Shown one piece after another: positions 10,503 through 19,484 of a DNA stretch of 64,000 nt. The number at the start of each line of letters is the position of its first letter. The first letter of the stretch is position 1. Both the position numbers and the translations under genes were made by a program. Below the pieces are notes generated by a model. That model was not told the DNA's origin and did not search any database. It was given only the letters and a program-made list of their open reading frames with translations. The DNA comes from Sphingomonadales bacterium (GTDB lineage: Bacteria; Bacteroidota; Bacteroidia; Chitinophagales; Chitinophagaceae). The DNA is taken from NCBI GenBank assembly GCA_016872195.1, contig VHAT01000008.1, forward strand, positions 1-64,000. Reading direction: 5' to 3'.

Positions 10503-10545
10503 TTTCTATTTTTTCGAGCGGGGCATTAAAAAAAAACAAATTGTG

Positions 10546-10553
10546 CAAAGCTA
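10546..10553 (-). promoter_or_regulatory. Candidate -7 promoter box for carB
   Basis: The minus strand reads TAGCTTTG, a perfect match to the Bacteroidota -7 consensus TAnnTTTG, 43 bases before the carB start. A TTTG further upstream is 25 bases from the box, longer than the usual spacer, so the -33 element is unconvincing. It lies in the divergent region shared with the M23 peptidase gene. Confidence 0.5.
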
Positions 10554-10610
10554 AGGGAATGTAGCTGTTTTTCATACCCAAATACAGGTATTTTCTTTCA
10601 AGAACCCTGC

Positions 10611-10618
10611 TATTTTTG
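10611..10618 (+). promoter_or_regulatory. Candidate -7 promoter box immediately before the M23 peptidase gene
   Basis: The sequence TATTTTTG matches TAnnTTTG and ends three bases before the ATG at 10622. If it is functional, the transcript would start at or inside the start codon (a leaderless mRNA). It could also be a chance match in T-rich sequence. Confidence 0.4.
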
Positions 10619-10621
10619 CGC

Positions 10622-12400
10622 ATGCACAGGATCTTATTACTGGCAGGGTGCTTCCTGCTTTTTTTGGGGGCCACGGCACAGTATCCCCCCTATCCGAAGG
10701 ACTACTTTATAAACCCCCTTTCCATTCCTATGGAATTGACGGCCAATTTTGGCGAGTTGCGCAGCGATCACTGGCATATGGGACTCGATATTCGTACCGA
10801 TACCCGCGAAGATCTTCCGGTGCGGGCAGCGGCAAACGGGTATATAGCGGCTATCGGCATTCGGCCGCTGGGCTTTGGACGATACATTGAGATCAGGCAC
10901 CCTAACGGGCTTTCTACTCTCTATGCACACCTGAACGATTTTATGCCGGCACTCGAAGAATTTGTTACCCGAAAGCAGTACGAACAAGAATCCTGGGCAA
11001 TCGATCTTCGGTTTACGCCCGATCAGTTCCCCATTCGCCAGGGACAACTGATTGCCTATAGCGGAAACACCGGGGGGTCTGCCGGCCCGCACCTGCATTT
11101 TGAGATCTTCGACACCAAGAGTTCTAAACGACTCAATCCGTTGCTGTTCGGATTTTCTTTATCGGACCAGGTGCCACCTGTAATAAAAAATTTGGCGCTC
11201 TATGATCGTGGTCGCAGTATGAGCGACCAGTCTCCTCAAACCTTTTCACTACGAAAAACAACACTCGGTTATGAGCTCGTGGGTGGCAAAGCGATCAAGA
11301 CTACCCACCCCAGGCTCAGTTTTGCCATCGAAGCTATCGATCAGGTCAGTGGCTCGCCCAACCCCAATGGCATTTATAGTGCTGAATTATTTTTTGATGA
11401 TAAAAAGATATCGGGCTTTAGACTCGATAGTATCGATTACGAAGAAACAGGCTATATCAATGCCCATATCGACTATGCCCATAAAAAAAGGGTCGGGCGG
11501 TATTTTCAACATCTTAGTCCCTTACGCGAAGAGGCCAGTGGGGTCTACCAGCTTTTTTCGGGAGATGGTCTTATTTCTTTAGCAGACACCGCGGCACATA
11601 CGGTGGTTATTAAGGTCGCTGATACCAATGGAAATGAATCGGTCGTTTGCTTTTCAGTACAATTCGATCCATTGTTTACACCGTCCCCGCTCCCATCTAA
11701 AAAAGAGGACTTACCATTTGCATTCATTAACCCCAATGAAGCTTTTTCGTTCAAACGATCTACACTGGAATTATCCCTTCCGGCCGGGGCTGTTTATGAT
11801 AGCCTGCCTTTTTTTTACCAAACCGAGGTGGGCGTATTGTCCCCCGGAGCGCTGACGCCGCGATATAGAGTCAATCAAACAGCCTGGCCATTGCATAAAG
11901 ATGGGCAGCTCAAACTCAAATTAGCTAAACCGCTCCCGGATTCGCTTCAGCAAAAACTGGTCTTGCAATATAGTGGAGAGTCGACCACAAAGAGTAAAGT
12001 TGCTACCTATCAACAAGGGTGGGTAATGGTCTCCTTTGGGTCTTTTGGATCTTTTCAGGTGTATCTCGATACAATAGCACCGGTGGTGCAACTCAAAGGA
12101 AAAGGCGATACGATCGACTTGAGCGCCCAGCGTGCCCTTGTTTTTACTCCCACCGATAATTTTGGATCGATCAGGTCTTTTCGCGCCGAACTAAATGGGC
12201 AATGGTTACGTTTTACAAATGACAAGGCTAAAACCTGGGTGTATCGTTTTGACGAGCGATGCCCCTATGGGACCCATCAGTTGACAGTGACAGTAGAAGA
12301 TGGTGTGGGTAATCAAACTACCCGTAGCTGGTATATCAAGCGAGGGCCCTATCAACCGCCTGTCAAAAAGAAAAAATACACATCAAAACGAAAAAGATGA
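10622..12400 (+). CDS. Secreted M23 family metallopeptidase (LytM domain)
   Basis: The protein has 592 residues from the ATG at 10622; the TTG at 10616 in the ORF track lies in a promoter-like box. A signal peptide (MHRILLLAGCFLLFLGATAQ) precedes a LytM/M23 domain at about residues 30-180, with HWHMGLDIRTD carrying the first zinc ligands and GPHLHFEIFD the last. M23 enzymes cut peptidoglycan cross-bridges or act as scaffolds in cell-wall remodelling. The remaining ~400 residues are beta-rich and lack a domain I can name, and the C-terminus is a basic KKKKYTSKRKR tail. The stop overlaps the bcp start by four bases (ATGA), so the two are translationally coupled. Confidence 0.9.
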   Translation: MHRILLLAGCFLLFLGATAQYPPYPKDYFINPLSIPMELTANFGELRSDHWHMGLDIRTDTREDLPVRAAANGYIAAIGIRPLGFGRYIEIRHPNGLSTLYAHLNDFMPALEEFVTRKQYEQESWAIDLRFTPDQFPIRQGQLIAYSGNTGGSAGPHLHFEIFDTKSSKRLNPLLFGFSLSDQVPPVIKNLALYDRGRSMSDQSPQTFSLRKTTLGYELVGGKAIKTTHPRLSFAIEAIDQVSGSPNPNGIYSAELFFDDKKISGFRLDSIDYEETGYINAHIDYAHKKRVGRYFQHLSPLREEASGVYQLFSGDGLISLADTAAHTVVIKVADTNGNESVVCFSVQFDPLFTPSPLPSKKEDLPFAFINPNEAFSFKRSTLELSLPAGAVYDSLPFFYQTEVGVLSPGALTPRYRVNQTAWPLHKDGQLKLKLAKPLPDSLQQKLVLQYSGESTTKSKVATYQQGWVMVSFGSFGSFQVYLDTIAPVVQLKGKGDTIDLSAQRALVFTPTDNFGSIRSFRAELNGQWLRFTNDKAKTWVYRFDERCPYGTHQLTVTVEDGVGNQTTRSWYIKRGPYQPPVKKKKYTSKRKR

Positions 12401-12858
12401 CTCCTTTACAACCCGGTGATAAAGCCCCTTTGTTCAGTGGTATCGATCAGGATGGGAATAAAGTTTCCCTCTCTTCTTTTAAAGGGAAAAAATTGGTTTT
12501 GTACTGCTACCCCAAAGACCTGACCGCTACTTGTACGGTACAGGCTTGTAACCTTCGTGATCATTATAAGATGCTTACTAAAAAGGGGTATGTCTTAGTG
12601 GGCGTTAGCCCCGATGACCAGGCCTTGCATCGTAAGTTTCGCGAAAAAAATGCCTTACCCTTTACACTGCTGGCCGATACGGAACAAAAAATACTAAAGG
12701 CCTATGGGGTCTGGGGAGAAAAATCGATGTACGGGAGAAAGTACATGGGAGTGCTTCGGACCACCTTTATCATCAATGAAAAAGGCATCATTGATCGGGT
12801 CATTACCAAGCCCCGCAGCAGCGAACATGCCCAAGAGATCGTGGACCCGGCCTATTGA
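12397..12858 (+). CDS. bcp: Thioredoxin-dependent peroxiredoxin (Bcp/PrxQ type)
   Basis: The protein has 153 residues. After GDKAPLFSGIDQDGNKVSLSSFKGKKLVLYCYPKD comes the active-site region TATCTVQACNLRD, with the peroxidatic Cys and a second Cys five residues later, the PrxQ arrangement. It reduces hydroperoxides in the cytoplasm using thioredoxin. The usual PGCT motif reads ATCT here, a mild deviation that keeps Thr and Cys. It overlaps the upstream M23 gene by four bases. A 101-base gap follows before the 3' end of birA on the other strand; it holds three imperfect 12-base repeats (GTATCAGTGCCT type, about 12909-12944) and no gene. Confidence 0.95.
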   Translation: MTPLQPGDKAPLFSGIDQDGNKVSLSSFKGKKLVLYCYPKDLTATCTVQACNLRDHYKMLTKKGYVLVGVSPDDQALHRKFREKNALPFTLLADTEQKILKAYGVWGEKSMYGRKYMGVLRTTFIINEKGIIDRVITKPRSSEHAQEIVDPAY

Positions 12859-12959
12859 ACAGACGCCTGCGTCAGAGAAAGAATCAGTGAGTTAGTAAGT
12901 CTTTACCTGTATCAGTGCCTGCATCAGCGTCTGTGTCTGGGCCCAGGTCCAAGCGAACC

Positions 12960-13715
12960 TTATTGGATCCATTCGATCGAACCGGTCGTATACTGATGGG
13001 GTTCGTTCTCTAAACATAATAGTCCTTGTTGGGATACTTCTTTTACTAAGGCGCTAAATAGTCTGTCCCCGCTTTTGAAACGCACGATCTGCTCTTTTTT
13101 ATAGAGAAGGCGATTGTAGGCTGCTAGTAATGCAGTGCCCTTTTGTTCTTGCAACTGCTCTAAATAGGTACCGATCGTTACGCAGAGTCGTTTGGCTACG
13201 GCAGCAGGATCTTGTTCTTGTCCGGAAATTTGAAAAAGCGATATCGGATTGGGTAGTGCGGGGTCAAATATTTTTTGATTGATATTGATACCGATACCTA
13301 CGATCGCCCAAGGCCATTGACCGGCCGTATTGAGTACCGACTCGATCAGTATGCCCCCTAGCTTTTGATCTTTCCAATACAGATCGTTGGGCCATTTGAT
13401 CCGTAACGACTCCGATCCGGTGCTAACGGCTACTCCTTCCCACACGCCCAGGGCCACAGCCATTGATAGTTCAAACTGTTGTAAAACAGTTAAAAAATCG
13501 GTCTTGATCAGCACCGATAGGGCCAGCGAAGCGCCGGGTTCTCCCTGCCAGCTGCGACCCCGCTGCCCCCGCCCGGCTACCTGGTTAGTGCTAAAAAAGG
13601 CCATGCCATGGGTAGCTAACCCATTTTGAATGGCTTTTCGGGCCTCATCATTGGTGCTACCTACTTGCGAAAAATGGATAAAGGGTTCGCCTATGTTAGC
13701 AAAGGGGTGTGGCAA
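12960..13715 (-). CDS. birA: Biotin--[acetyl-CoA-carboxylase] ligase, monofunctional
   Basis: The ligase activates biotin to biotinyl-AMP and attaches it to the carboxylase carrier lysine. The 251-residue protein shows the biotin-binding loop GRGQRGRSWQGEPGASL and the catalytic KWPNDLYWKDQKLGGILIE. It starts directly with the catalytic core (FIHFSQVGSTNDEA) and lacks the N-terminal DNA-binding domain of Escherichia coli BirA, so it should not act as a repressor. The only upstream start is TTG at 13715, and a 12-base palindrome GCAATTAATTGC overlaps it. rsfS is divergent. Confidence 0.95.
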   Translation of the reverse strand: MPHPFANIGEPFIHFSQVGSTNDEARKAIQNGLATHGMAFFSTNQVAGRGQRGRSWQGEPGASLALSVLIKTDFLTVLQQFELSMAVALGVWEGVAVSTGSESLRIKWPNDLYWKDQKLGGILIESVLNTAGQWPWAIVGIGININQKIFDPALPNPISLFQISGQEQDPAAVAKRLCVTIGTYLEQLQEQKGTALLAAYNRLLYKKEQIVRFKSGDRLFSALVKEVSQQGLLCLENEPHQYTTGSIEWIQ

Positions 13716-13770
13716 TTAATTGCTATTTTTACAAGGTCAACGGATACACGAAACTAAAGCAATCGAATAG

Positions 13771-14199
13771 TTGGAACAACTGGCATTACTGGCCGGGGGC
13801 AAGAACAAAGCTTCGACCACCGGAAAAAAGACGATAAAGCGTCTTACAAAAAGCTCCAAGATCATCAAGACCATTATCGCAGCCATTGGTGAGAAAAAAG
13901 GACAGAGGGTTATTTCGCTCGATCTCAGAAAGGTCAATGAGGCCGTAGCCGATTTCTTTATAATTTGTCAAGCCGGTAATGCCCCGCAAATACGCGCCAT
14001 TACAGATAATGTTGTAGACAAGGTAAAATTAGGTTGTGCAGAAAGCCCTTTTCGGCAAGAGGGGCAGCAGCAGTTACAATGGGTCCTGCTCGATTATGTC
14101 AATGTAGTCGTGCATATCATGCATCCCGACAGCCGTTCTTTTTACCGACTAGAAGAAATGTGGAGTGATGCCGCTCTTACAGAGCATGGAGAGGATTGA
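13771..14199 (+). CDS. rsfS: Ribosomal silencing factor RsfS
   Basis: The protein has 142 residues of the RsfS/Iojap/DUF143 family. The core ISLDLRKVNEAVADFFIICQAGNAPQIRAITDNV is diagnostic, followed by WVLLDYVNVVVHIMHPDSRSFYRLEEMW. RsfS binds ribosomal protein L14 and blocks subunit joining in nutrient-poor conditions. The first ~30 residues are a basic, low-complexity extension. The only upstream start in frame is TTG at 13771, right after an in-frame stop. ftsH follows, a neighbourhood I recall from related genomes. Confidence 0.95.
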   Translation: MEQLALLAGGKNKASTTGKKTIKRLTKSSKIIKTIIAAIGEKKGQRVISLDLRKVNEAVADFFIICQAGNAPQIRAITDNVVDKVKLGCAESPFRQEGQQQLQWVLLDYVNVVVHIMHPDSRSFYRLEEMWSDAALTEHGED

Positions 14200-14253
14200 C
14201 AACTAAATGGATTGCTCAACTATTTTGCCAGAATTGCATTATTATTAAAAGCT

Positions 14254-16380
14254 ATGAACCGTAACGATAATATGTCTTCAAACAACGAAAATCGAACGCC
14301 CGGCGGACCTCCCTCCGGAAATTCCCCTCGCAAGTCCCCTTCTTTCAATATTTATTGGGTCTATGCCATCATATTCATTTTTTTGATCGGCTCGTATTTT
14401 GCCAGATCCTTTGGTTCTAACACGGCCAAGACCAATGAACTCGATTTCAGGGGCATGGTGCTTCGGGGAGAGGTCGATCGCTATACTATAATCGATAACA
14501 ATAAAACGGTCAAGGTCACGCTGACCAAAAAGGGACTTCTTACCCAATATGCCCTTTTGAAAGAAGCCAAGGTCGATACGGCCAATGCAAAAGGACCTCA
14601 CATGGTCTTTAAGATCACCGGGGCCGATGCCTTTAAACGGTCAATGGATGATTTTTATAAAGAGAACAAAGAGTTCAAAAATGAGAATGGCGAGGTCACC
14701 ACTATTCGCGAGATTCCTTACGATGTAGAGAGCGATCGCGATTGGTTTGGGGGTATATTGAATTTCATCTTACCCATCTTGGCCTTTGCTGCTGTTTGGA
14801 TCTTGATCATGCGTAAGATGGGAGGGGGAGCTGGCGGCGGACCCGGAGGCGGAGGAATTTTCAGTATCGGAAAATCTAAAGCCACTTTGTTTGATAAAGG
14901 CACCCGAGTCAGTATCAATTTTGCCGATGTGGCAGGACTCGATGAGGCGAAGGTAGAAGTGATGGAGATCGTTGACTTTCTGAAGAATCCCAAGAAGTAT
15001 ACGAACCTCGGTGGTAAGATCCCCAAAGGAGCTTTATTGATCGGTCCTCCGGGCACGGGTAAGACCTTATTGGCAAAAGCGGTTGCAGGCGAAGCGCAGG
15101 TACCCTTTTTTAGTCTCAGCGGATCTGATTTTGTGGAAATGTTCGTTGGAGTGGGCGCCAGCCGTGTGCGTGATCTCTTTAAGCAGGCTCGCGAAAAAGC
15201 ACCTTGTATCATCTTTATCGACGAGATCGATGCGATCGGTAGAGCGCGCGGTAAAAATGCCATGATGACCAATGATGAGCGCGAGAGCACGTTAAACCAA
15301 ATGCTGGTAGAGATGGATGGATTTGGTACCGATGTTGGTATCATTGTTCTGGCGGCTACCAATCGACCCGATGTGTTGGATAGTGCCTTGTTGCGTCCAG
15401 GTCGCTTCGATCGTCAGATTACTATTGACAAACCCGATCTGAAAGGAAGAGAGGATATTTTCAAAGTACATCTAAAGCCTATCAAGATCTCAAAATCACT
15501 CGATATTCATAAGTTGGCTGAGCAAACACCCGGTTTTGCCGGAGCTGATATTGCCAATGTTTGCAACGAAGCGGCCCTGATCGCAGCTCGCAAGAATAAA
15601 GAAGCGGTTGAGATGCAAGATTTTCAAGATGCCGTAGATCGCGTGATCGGCGGACTCGAAAAAAAGAACAAGATCATTTCACCCGAAGAAAAAAAGATCA
15701 TTGCCTACCACGAGGCCGGACATGCGATCTGTGGTTGGTTTTTGGAACATGCCTATCCGTTGCTTAAAGTAACGATCGTTCCGCGGGGTACGGCCGCACT
15801 CGGCTATGCACAATACACTCCCAAAGAACAATACCTCTACAATACCGATCAGCTCAACGATCAGATCTGTATGACCTTGGGTGGAAGGGCCAGTGAAGAT
15901 ATCTTCTTTGGTAAGATCTCGACCGGGGCACAGAATGACTTACAGCAAATTACCCGTACGGCCTATGCAATGGTTACCGTATATGGTATGAACGATAAGG
16001 TGGGTAATGTAAGCTTCTACGATCCGCAGCAAGAGAATGCCTTTACTAAACCTTACTCGGACGATACAGCTAAAATGATCGATTACGAAGTACGTCATCT
16101 GATCGACGAGGCCTATATCAAAACAAAAGATCTATTGACCGCAAAGCGTCATGAGGTAGAGGTCTTGGCCAATGCCTTGCTCGAAAAAGAAGTACTTTTT
16201 CAAAGTGATGTGGAGGCCTTGATCGGGAAACGTCCTTTCGAAGAAAAAAAGCCACTTACCGATTCAGCTCCCGCCACTTCCGCTGCAGAGCCATCTGCGG
16301 CGGCTACGGGTGGTCCGGCCATTATGCCCCCTACTTTTTCGGACGAAGCCGATGCTTCTAATGAGGCGCCTCCTTACTAA
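14254..16380 (+). CDS. ftsH: ATP-dependent zinc metalloprotease FtsH
   Basis: FtsH is a membrane-bound AAA protease that degrades misassembled membrane and regulatory proteins. I prefer the ATG at 14254 ([11 protein letters not shown], 708 residues) over the TTG at 14212 used in the ORF track. Two membrane segments flank a periplasmic domain ([20 protein letters not shown] and [21 protein letters not shown]). The AAA module has [16 protein letters not shown] and the RPGRFDR second region of homology, and the protease zinc site is HEAGH. The C-terminal tail is rich in Ala, Pro and Ser. A Gly-rich stretch follows the second membrane helix. lutC starts nine bases downstream. Confidence 0.96.
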   Translation: MNRNDNMSSNNENRTPGGPPSGNSPRKSPSFNIYWVYAIIFIFLIGSYFARSFGSNTAKTNELDFRGMVLRGEVDRYTIIDNNKTVKVTLTKKGLLTQYALLKEAKVDTANAKGPHMVFKITGADAFKRSMDDFYKENKEFKNENGEVTTIREIPYDVESDRDWFGGILNFILPILAFAAVWILIMRKMGGGAGGGPGGGGIFSIGKSKATLFDKGTRVSINFADVAGLDEAKVEVMEIVDFLKNPKKYTNLGGKIPKGALLIGPPGTGKTLLAKAVAGEAQVPFFSLSGSDFVEMFVGVGASRVRDLFKQAREKAPCIIFIDEIDAIGRARGKNAMMTNDERESTLNQMLVEMDGFGTDVGIIVLAATNRPDVLDSALLRPGRFDRQITIDKPDLKGREDIFKVHLKPIKISKSLDIHKLAEQTPGFAGADIANVCNEAALIAARKNKEAVEMQDFQDAVDRVIGGLEKKNKIISPEEKKIIAYHEAGHAICGWFLEHAYPLLKVTIVPRGTAALGYAQYTPKEQYLYNTDQLNDQICMTLGGRASEDIFFGKISTGAQNDLQQITRTAYAMVTVYGMNDKVGNVSFYDPQQENAFTKPYSDDTAKMIDYEVRHLIDEAYIKTKDLLTAKRHEVEVLANALLEKEVLFQSDVEALIGKRPFEEKKPLTDSAPATSAAEPSAAATGGPAIMPPTFSDEADASNEAPPY

Positions 16381-16389
16381 TAGTGCTTT

Positions 16390-17025
16390 ATGAACGTTTC
16401 TCCTGCCAAAGAAAATATTTTAAAGCGTATACGCGAGGCGCTGGCACATACCACGCCCATGCCCTTTCCGCAGAGTGAGAAAAACCAGGCAGTCTATCCG
16501 GCCCCTGGCCAAGAAAAGGAGATCGAGTTCGCCGAACAGTTTACCAGGCTACAAGGAAAATTCATCTATTGTATCAATCGACAAGAGCTGGCATTTCAAT
16601 TTGCCAGCTTGGTCCGCAAGCAAGATTGGGCTCCTGTTTATTGTGCCGAACATAAATTGGTCGATCTATTGGGGGAGCCCCTGACCGACCGACTTACGGC
16701 CACTGACCTGGCCGGTTGTCAGGTAGCCGTAACAAGTTGCGAATACCTGGTGGCTCGTACTGGGTCTATCCTCTTAAGCAGCGCACAGCAACAAGGACGA
16801 ACCGCCAGCGTGTATGCTCCTATTCATATTTGTATTGCTTTTGTGGATCAGCTGGTCGATGATATTAAAGATGCCCTCGCCGCCGCCCGGGAGAAACACG
16901 GCACCCAATTTCCTTCGTTGCTTACATTAGCTACCGGACCCAGCCGCACGGCCGACATAGAAAAAACATTGGTGGTGGGCGTACATGGGCCAAAAGAGGT
17001 TTATTTGTTTTTGGTCGAGGCTTGA
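16390..17025 (+). CDS. lutC: LUD-domain protein, LutC/YkgG type
   Basis: The protein has 211 residues: a short N-terminal region with ILKRIREAL, then a LUD domain whose second half reads TATDLAGCQVAVTSCEYLVARTGSILLSS and GPSRTADIEKTLVVGVHGPKEVYLFLVE, a typical LutC ending. LutC is a subunit of the LutABC L-lactate oxidation complex; its own biochemical activity is poorly defined. It directly follows ftsH, away from lutB, so its role may be lactate-related or specific to this neighbourhood. The gene ends before the lpxH-type gene; the ORF-track overlap with that gene disappears when its ATG at 17054 is used. Confidence 0.85.
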   Translation: MNVSPAKENILKRIREALAHTTPMPFPQSEKNQAVYPAPGQEKEIEFAEQFTRLQGKFIYCINRQELAFQFASLVRKQDWAPVYCAEHKLVDLLGEPLTDRLTATDLAGCQVAVTSCEYLVARTGSILLSSAQQQGRTASVYAPIHICIAFVDQLVDDIKDALAAAREKHGTQFPSLLTLATGPSRTADIEKTLVVGVHGPKEVYLFLVEA

Positions 17026-17053
17026 TATCATCCTGCTTTCTTACATTTATACC

Positions 17054-17869
17054 ATGCGCAGTACAGATCGTTTGGCTCCCCGCGGGAATAAGATCTATTT
17101 TCTTTCCGATTTTCATTTGGGGGCTCCTACGGCCGCAGAAAGTTTACAACGAGAACAACGGATCTGTCAGTTTTTGGATCAGGCAGCGCTGGATGCGGCT
17201 GAGATCTTTTTAATGGGCGACCTCTTTGATTTTTGGTACGAATACAAAAAGGTAGTTCCTAAAGGGTACGTACGCTTATTGGGAAAATTGGCTACGCTGC
17301 AAGATGCCGAGATCAAGTTGCATTTATTCGTGGGTAATCACGATATGTGGGTCAAGGATTATTTTCAGCAAGAGTTGGGCCTGCACGTTTATTACGATCC
17401 GGTCACGATCGTCCGCAACGGGCAGCGACTTCATATTGGTCATGGAGACGGACTGGGTCCTGGTGATACAGGGTATAAATGGTTAAAACGGATCTTTCGA
17501 AATCCTATCTGCCAGCGCTTGTTCGGTTGGCTGCCCCCCGTTATCGGTATTAGCATAGCGGCCTTTTTTAGCAGGCAGAGTCGAGCCAAGACCGGGGCGG
17601 CCGAAGAGGTATTTCAAGGACCGGAACGAGAATGGCTGATCAGCTATTGTAAAGAACGAATGGCATTGGACCCTGTCGATTATTTTCTTTTTGGACATCG
17701 TCACTTACCGATCGATTGGGAGCTTTCGTCCGATCCATCAATCGTTCGGTATATCAACTTGGGAGATTGGATCCGTTATTATAGTTATGCTGTGTTGGAT
17801 GGCACCAGTTTATCTTTGAAGTTCTTTACAGATCAGCAACATAAATTGATCACCAACCGAAAACCGTAA
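17054..17869 (+). CDS. lpxH: UDP-2,3-diacylglucosamine diphosphatase (LpxH type)
   Basis: The enzyme hydrolyses UDP-2,3-diacylglucosamine to lipid X and UMP in lipid A synthesis. I take the ATG at 17054 (271 residues); the ORF-track start at 16985 runs through the end of lutC. Calcineurin-like metal motifs are in order: SDFHLGAP, GDLFDFWYEY, GNHD, HGDG and GHRH. It is probably peripheral at the cytoplasmic face of the inner membrane. A general metallophosphoesterase of the same fold is the alternative. The mscS gene starts 4 bases after its stop. Confidence 0.88.
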   Translation: MRSTDRLAPRGNKIYFLSDFHLGAPTAAESLQREQRICQFLDQAALDAAEIFLMGDLFDFWYEYKKVVPKGYVRLLGKLATLQDAEIKLHLFVGNHDMWVKDYFQQELGLHVYYDPVTIVRNGQRLHIGHGDGLGPGDTGYKWLKRIFRNPICQRLFGWLPPVIGISIAAFFSRQSRAKTGAAEEVFQGPEREWLISYCKERMALDPVDYFLFGHRHLPIDWELSSDPSIVRYINLGDWIRYYSYAVLDGTSLSLKFFTDQQHKLITNRKP

Positions 17870-17873
17870 GTAT

Positions 17874-18935
17874 ATGAATAGCTTTTGGCAACAGCAATGG
17901 GGTAATAATTCACTAATGGCCTATGCTATTGTTGTCGGGATCATTGTGCTGGTGTGGTTATGTCGCCGCTTTCTTTCTTCTGCCTTGGCTGGACTGCTTT
18001 TTCGCTGGTTGGGCCAGGTCTTGACCAAACTCGAGCGGTCTCAATTCGATTCGCTGATCATCAAACCGCTGGAGCGATTCGTTCTGGTGCTGGTCCTGAC
18101 GATCGTCTTATACCGATTACAGTTTCCCGACATTTTGAATTTTCCTGTTTATCAATTCAATGCACAGCAGATCTTACATGCCATTGGTAAATTGTTATTG
18201 ATCGCTACGCTTACCTCGCTGCTATTACGGGCCATCGATTTTGTAGCTATTTTGCTCGAGCAGCGAGCCAATCACACGCCCGATCTTTCCGATAACCAAC
18301 TGATCGTTTTTTTCAAGGATTTTTTTAAGGTGATCCTGGTCATCAACTCGATCCTGCTTGTTCTAAGTTTTGTATTTGGCTTTAACATCGGTAGTCTCGT
18401 TACCGGATTAAGTATCGTAGGAGCTGCCATTGCATTGGCCCTTCGTGAAAGTCTCGAAAACCTGATCGCCTCTTTTATTATTTTTTTCGATAAGCCTTTT
18501 ATAACGGGCGACCAGGTTAAGGTCAATGCCATCACGGGCGTGGTAGAGAAGATCGGTTTGCGCAGTACGCGCATTAGGACAGAGCAAAAAACATTCGTGA
18601 CCGTTCCCAACAAGCAAATGGTAGACAGCGTACTCGATAATCTCTCGCTGCGCTCTGAGCGAAGGGCCGATATTAAATTAGAGTTGTCGGCTGCCGCCAC
18701 ACCGGCACAGCTCGAGCTATTACTTACTCGTATCCGAGCGCTGTTACAGCAGCCGCCCATTATACATGCTACGGTCTTATTGTCCGAAATTCGTTCCGGA
18801 GCCGTTTGGGTAGAGGCCGATTATTATACGGCCCCCCTGCCGTTAGAGCAGTTCAATTTGTTAAGAGAAAAAGTCAATATGCAGGTGCTAACGGTCGTGC
18901 ACGAATCAGGACTCAAATGGCCTGAGCCAAAATAA
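17874..18935 (+). CDS. MscS family mechanosensitive channel
   Basis: The 353-residue protein has about four hydrophobic segments in the first 190 residues and then the MscS pore and beta domain. The pore-lining helix region reads SLVTGLSIVGAAIALALRESLENLIASFIIFFDKPF, followed by ITGVVEKIGLRSTRIRTEQKTFVTVPNKQM, both typical of MscS. It opens under membrane tension to release solutes. It is likely co-transcribed with the lpxH-type gene. A strong hairpin lies immediately after the stop. Confidence 0.93.
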   Translation: MNSFWQQQWGNNSLMAYAIVVGIIVLVWLCRRFLSSALAGLLFRWLGQVLTKLERSQFDSLIIKPLERFVLVLVLTIVLYRLQFPDILNFPVYQFNAQQILHAIGKLLLIATLTSLLLRAIDFVAILLEQRANHTPDLSDNQLIVFFKDFFKVILVINSILLVLSFVFGFNIGSLVTGLSIVGAAIALALRESLENLIASFIIFFDKPFITGDQVKVNAITGVVEKIGLRSTRIRTEQKTFVTVPNKQMVDSVLDNLSLRSERRADIKLELSAAATPAQLELLLTRIRALLQQPPIIHATVLLSEIRSGAVWVEADYYTAPLPLEQFNLLREKVNMQVLTVVHESGLKWPEPK

Positions 18936-18941
18936 AAGACG

Positions 18942-18975
18942 TTTGCATGCCATCAATGGCGTGCAAAGGCTTTTT
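18942..18975. terminator. Bidirectional terminator between mscS and the thioredoxin-like gene
   Basis: TTTGCATGCCAT and ATGGCGTGCAAA form a 12-bp stem (one G-U) around a two-base CA turn. On the plus strand it is followed by GGCTTTTT; on the minus strand by CGTCTTTTATTTT. It overlaps the last codons of the minus-strand gene. It is well placed to end both convergent transcripts. Confidence 0.75.
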
Positions 18976-19480
18976 GAACGATCTCACCGATCTCTCGATC
19001 GAATTGGCCGTATCGACCGTATTCGACAACTCGTCCTAATTCTTTCCCTTGATGGTAAATAATGATAGTAGGAACGAGATCGACATGCAGCGTAGAACTG
19101 AGTTGCCCCCAAGTGGTTTTGTTTCGATCTACTCCTACCAGCGAAATATGATCGGCTTTGATCCCTGCCGTATCGGCCAGTGCAAAAAAGCGAGGGATAA
19201 TAAAATGAGAGTCTTCGCACCAGGTACCCATAAACACTAAAAAGCGAATGGAGTCTCTGTATTGCTGCAGGGTTTGCAAGCCAGCCACATGGGGTTGATA
19301 GGCTTTGTAATTCTCCGCGAACCAAGTAAAACTTTTTTCTTGTTCCAAGTTCGATCGGGTAAGCCATCCCTTGAATGTCTTTTCATGTGGTCTTTCCTCG
19401 ATCGTCTCAAACTGCGTTTGGGCAGTGGCGACCGTAACCGTCAGGATCAATAGGATTCCCAGCAATAGCTTTTGATGCAT
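18953..19480 (-). CDS. Secreted thioredoxin-like protein with a single active-site Cys
   Basis: The protein has 175 residues with a signal peptide (KLLLGILLILTVTVATAQ), so it is exported to the periplasm. The fold is thioredoxin-like, with FLVFMGTWCEDSHFIIPRFFALAD and later VDLVPTIIIYHQGKELGRVVEYG (the cis-Pro region VPT). The usual CxxC is CEDS, so the second cysteine is missing and a classical dithiol exchange is not possible. It starts 4 bases after the merR-type gene's stop and probably belongs to the same operon. The function is unknown. Confidence 0.85.
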   Translation of the reverse strand: MHQKLLLGILLILTVTVATAQTQFETIEERPHEKTFKGWLTRSNLEQEKSFTWFAENYKAYQPHVAGLQTLQQYRDSIRFLVFMGTWCEDSHFIIPRFFALADTAGIKADHISLVGVDRNKTTWGQLSSTLHVDLVPTIIIYHQGKELGRVVEYGRYGQFDREIGEIVQKAFARH

Positions 19481-19484
19481 GTGA

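Noticed and set aside
12859-12959. Short gene in the bcp-birA gap
   Set aside because: The gap holds only degenerate 12-base repeats and no frame with a plausible start and family similarity.
14718-15362. Minus-strand ORF of 214 aa opposite ftsH
   Set aside because: It is a shadow of the FtsH AAA domain (low-complexity Pro, Ile and Ser stretches).
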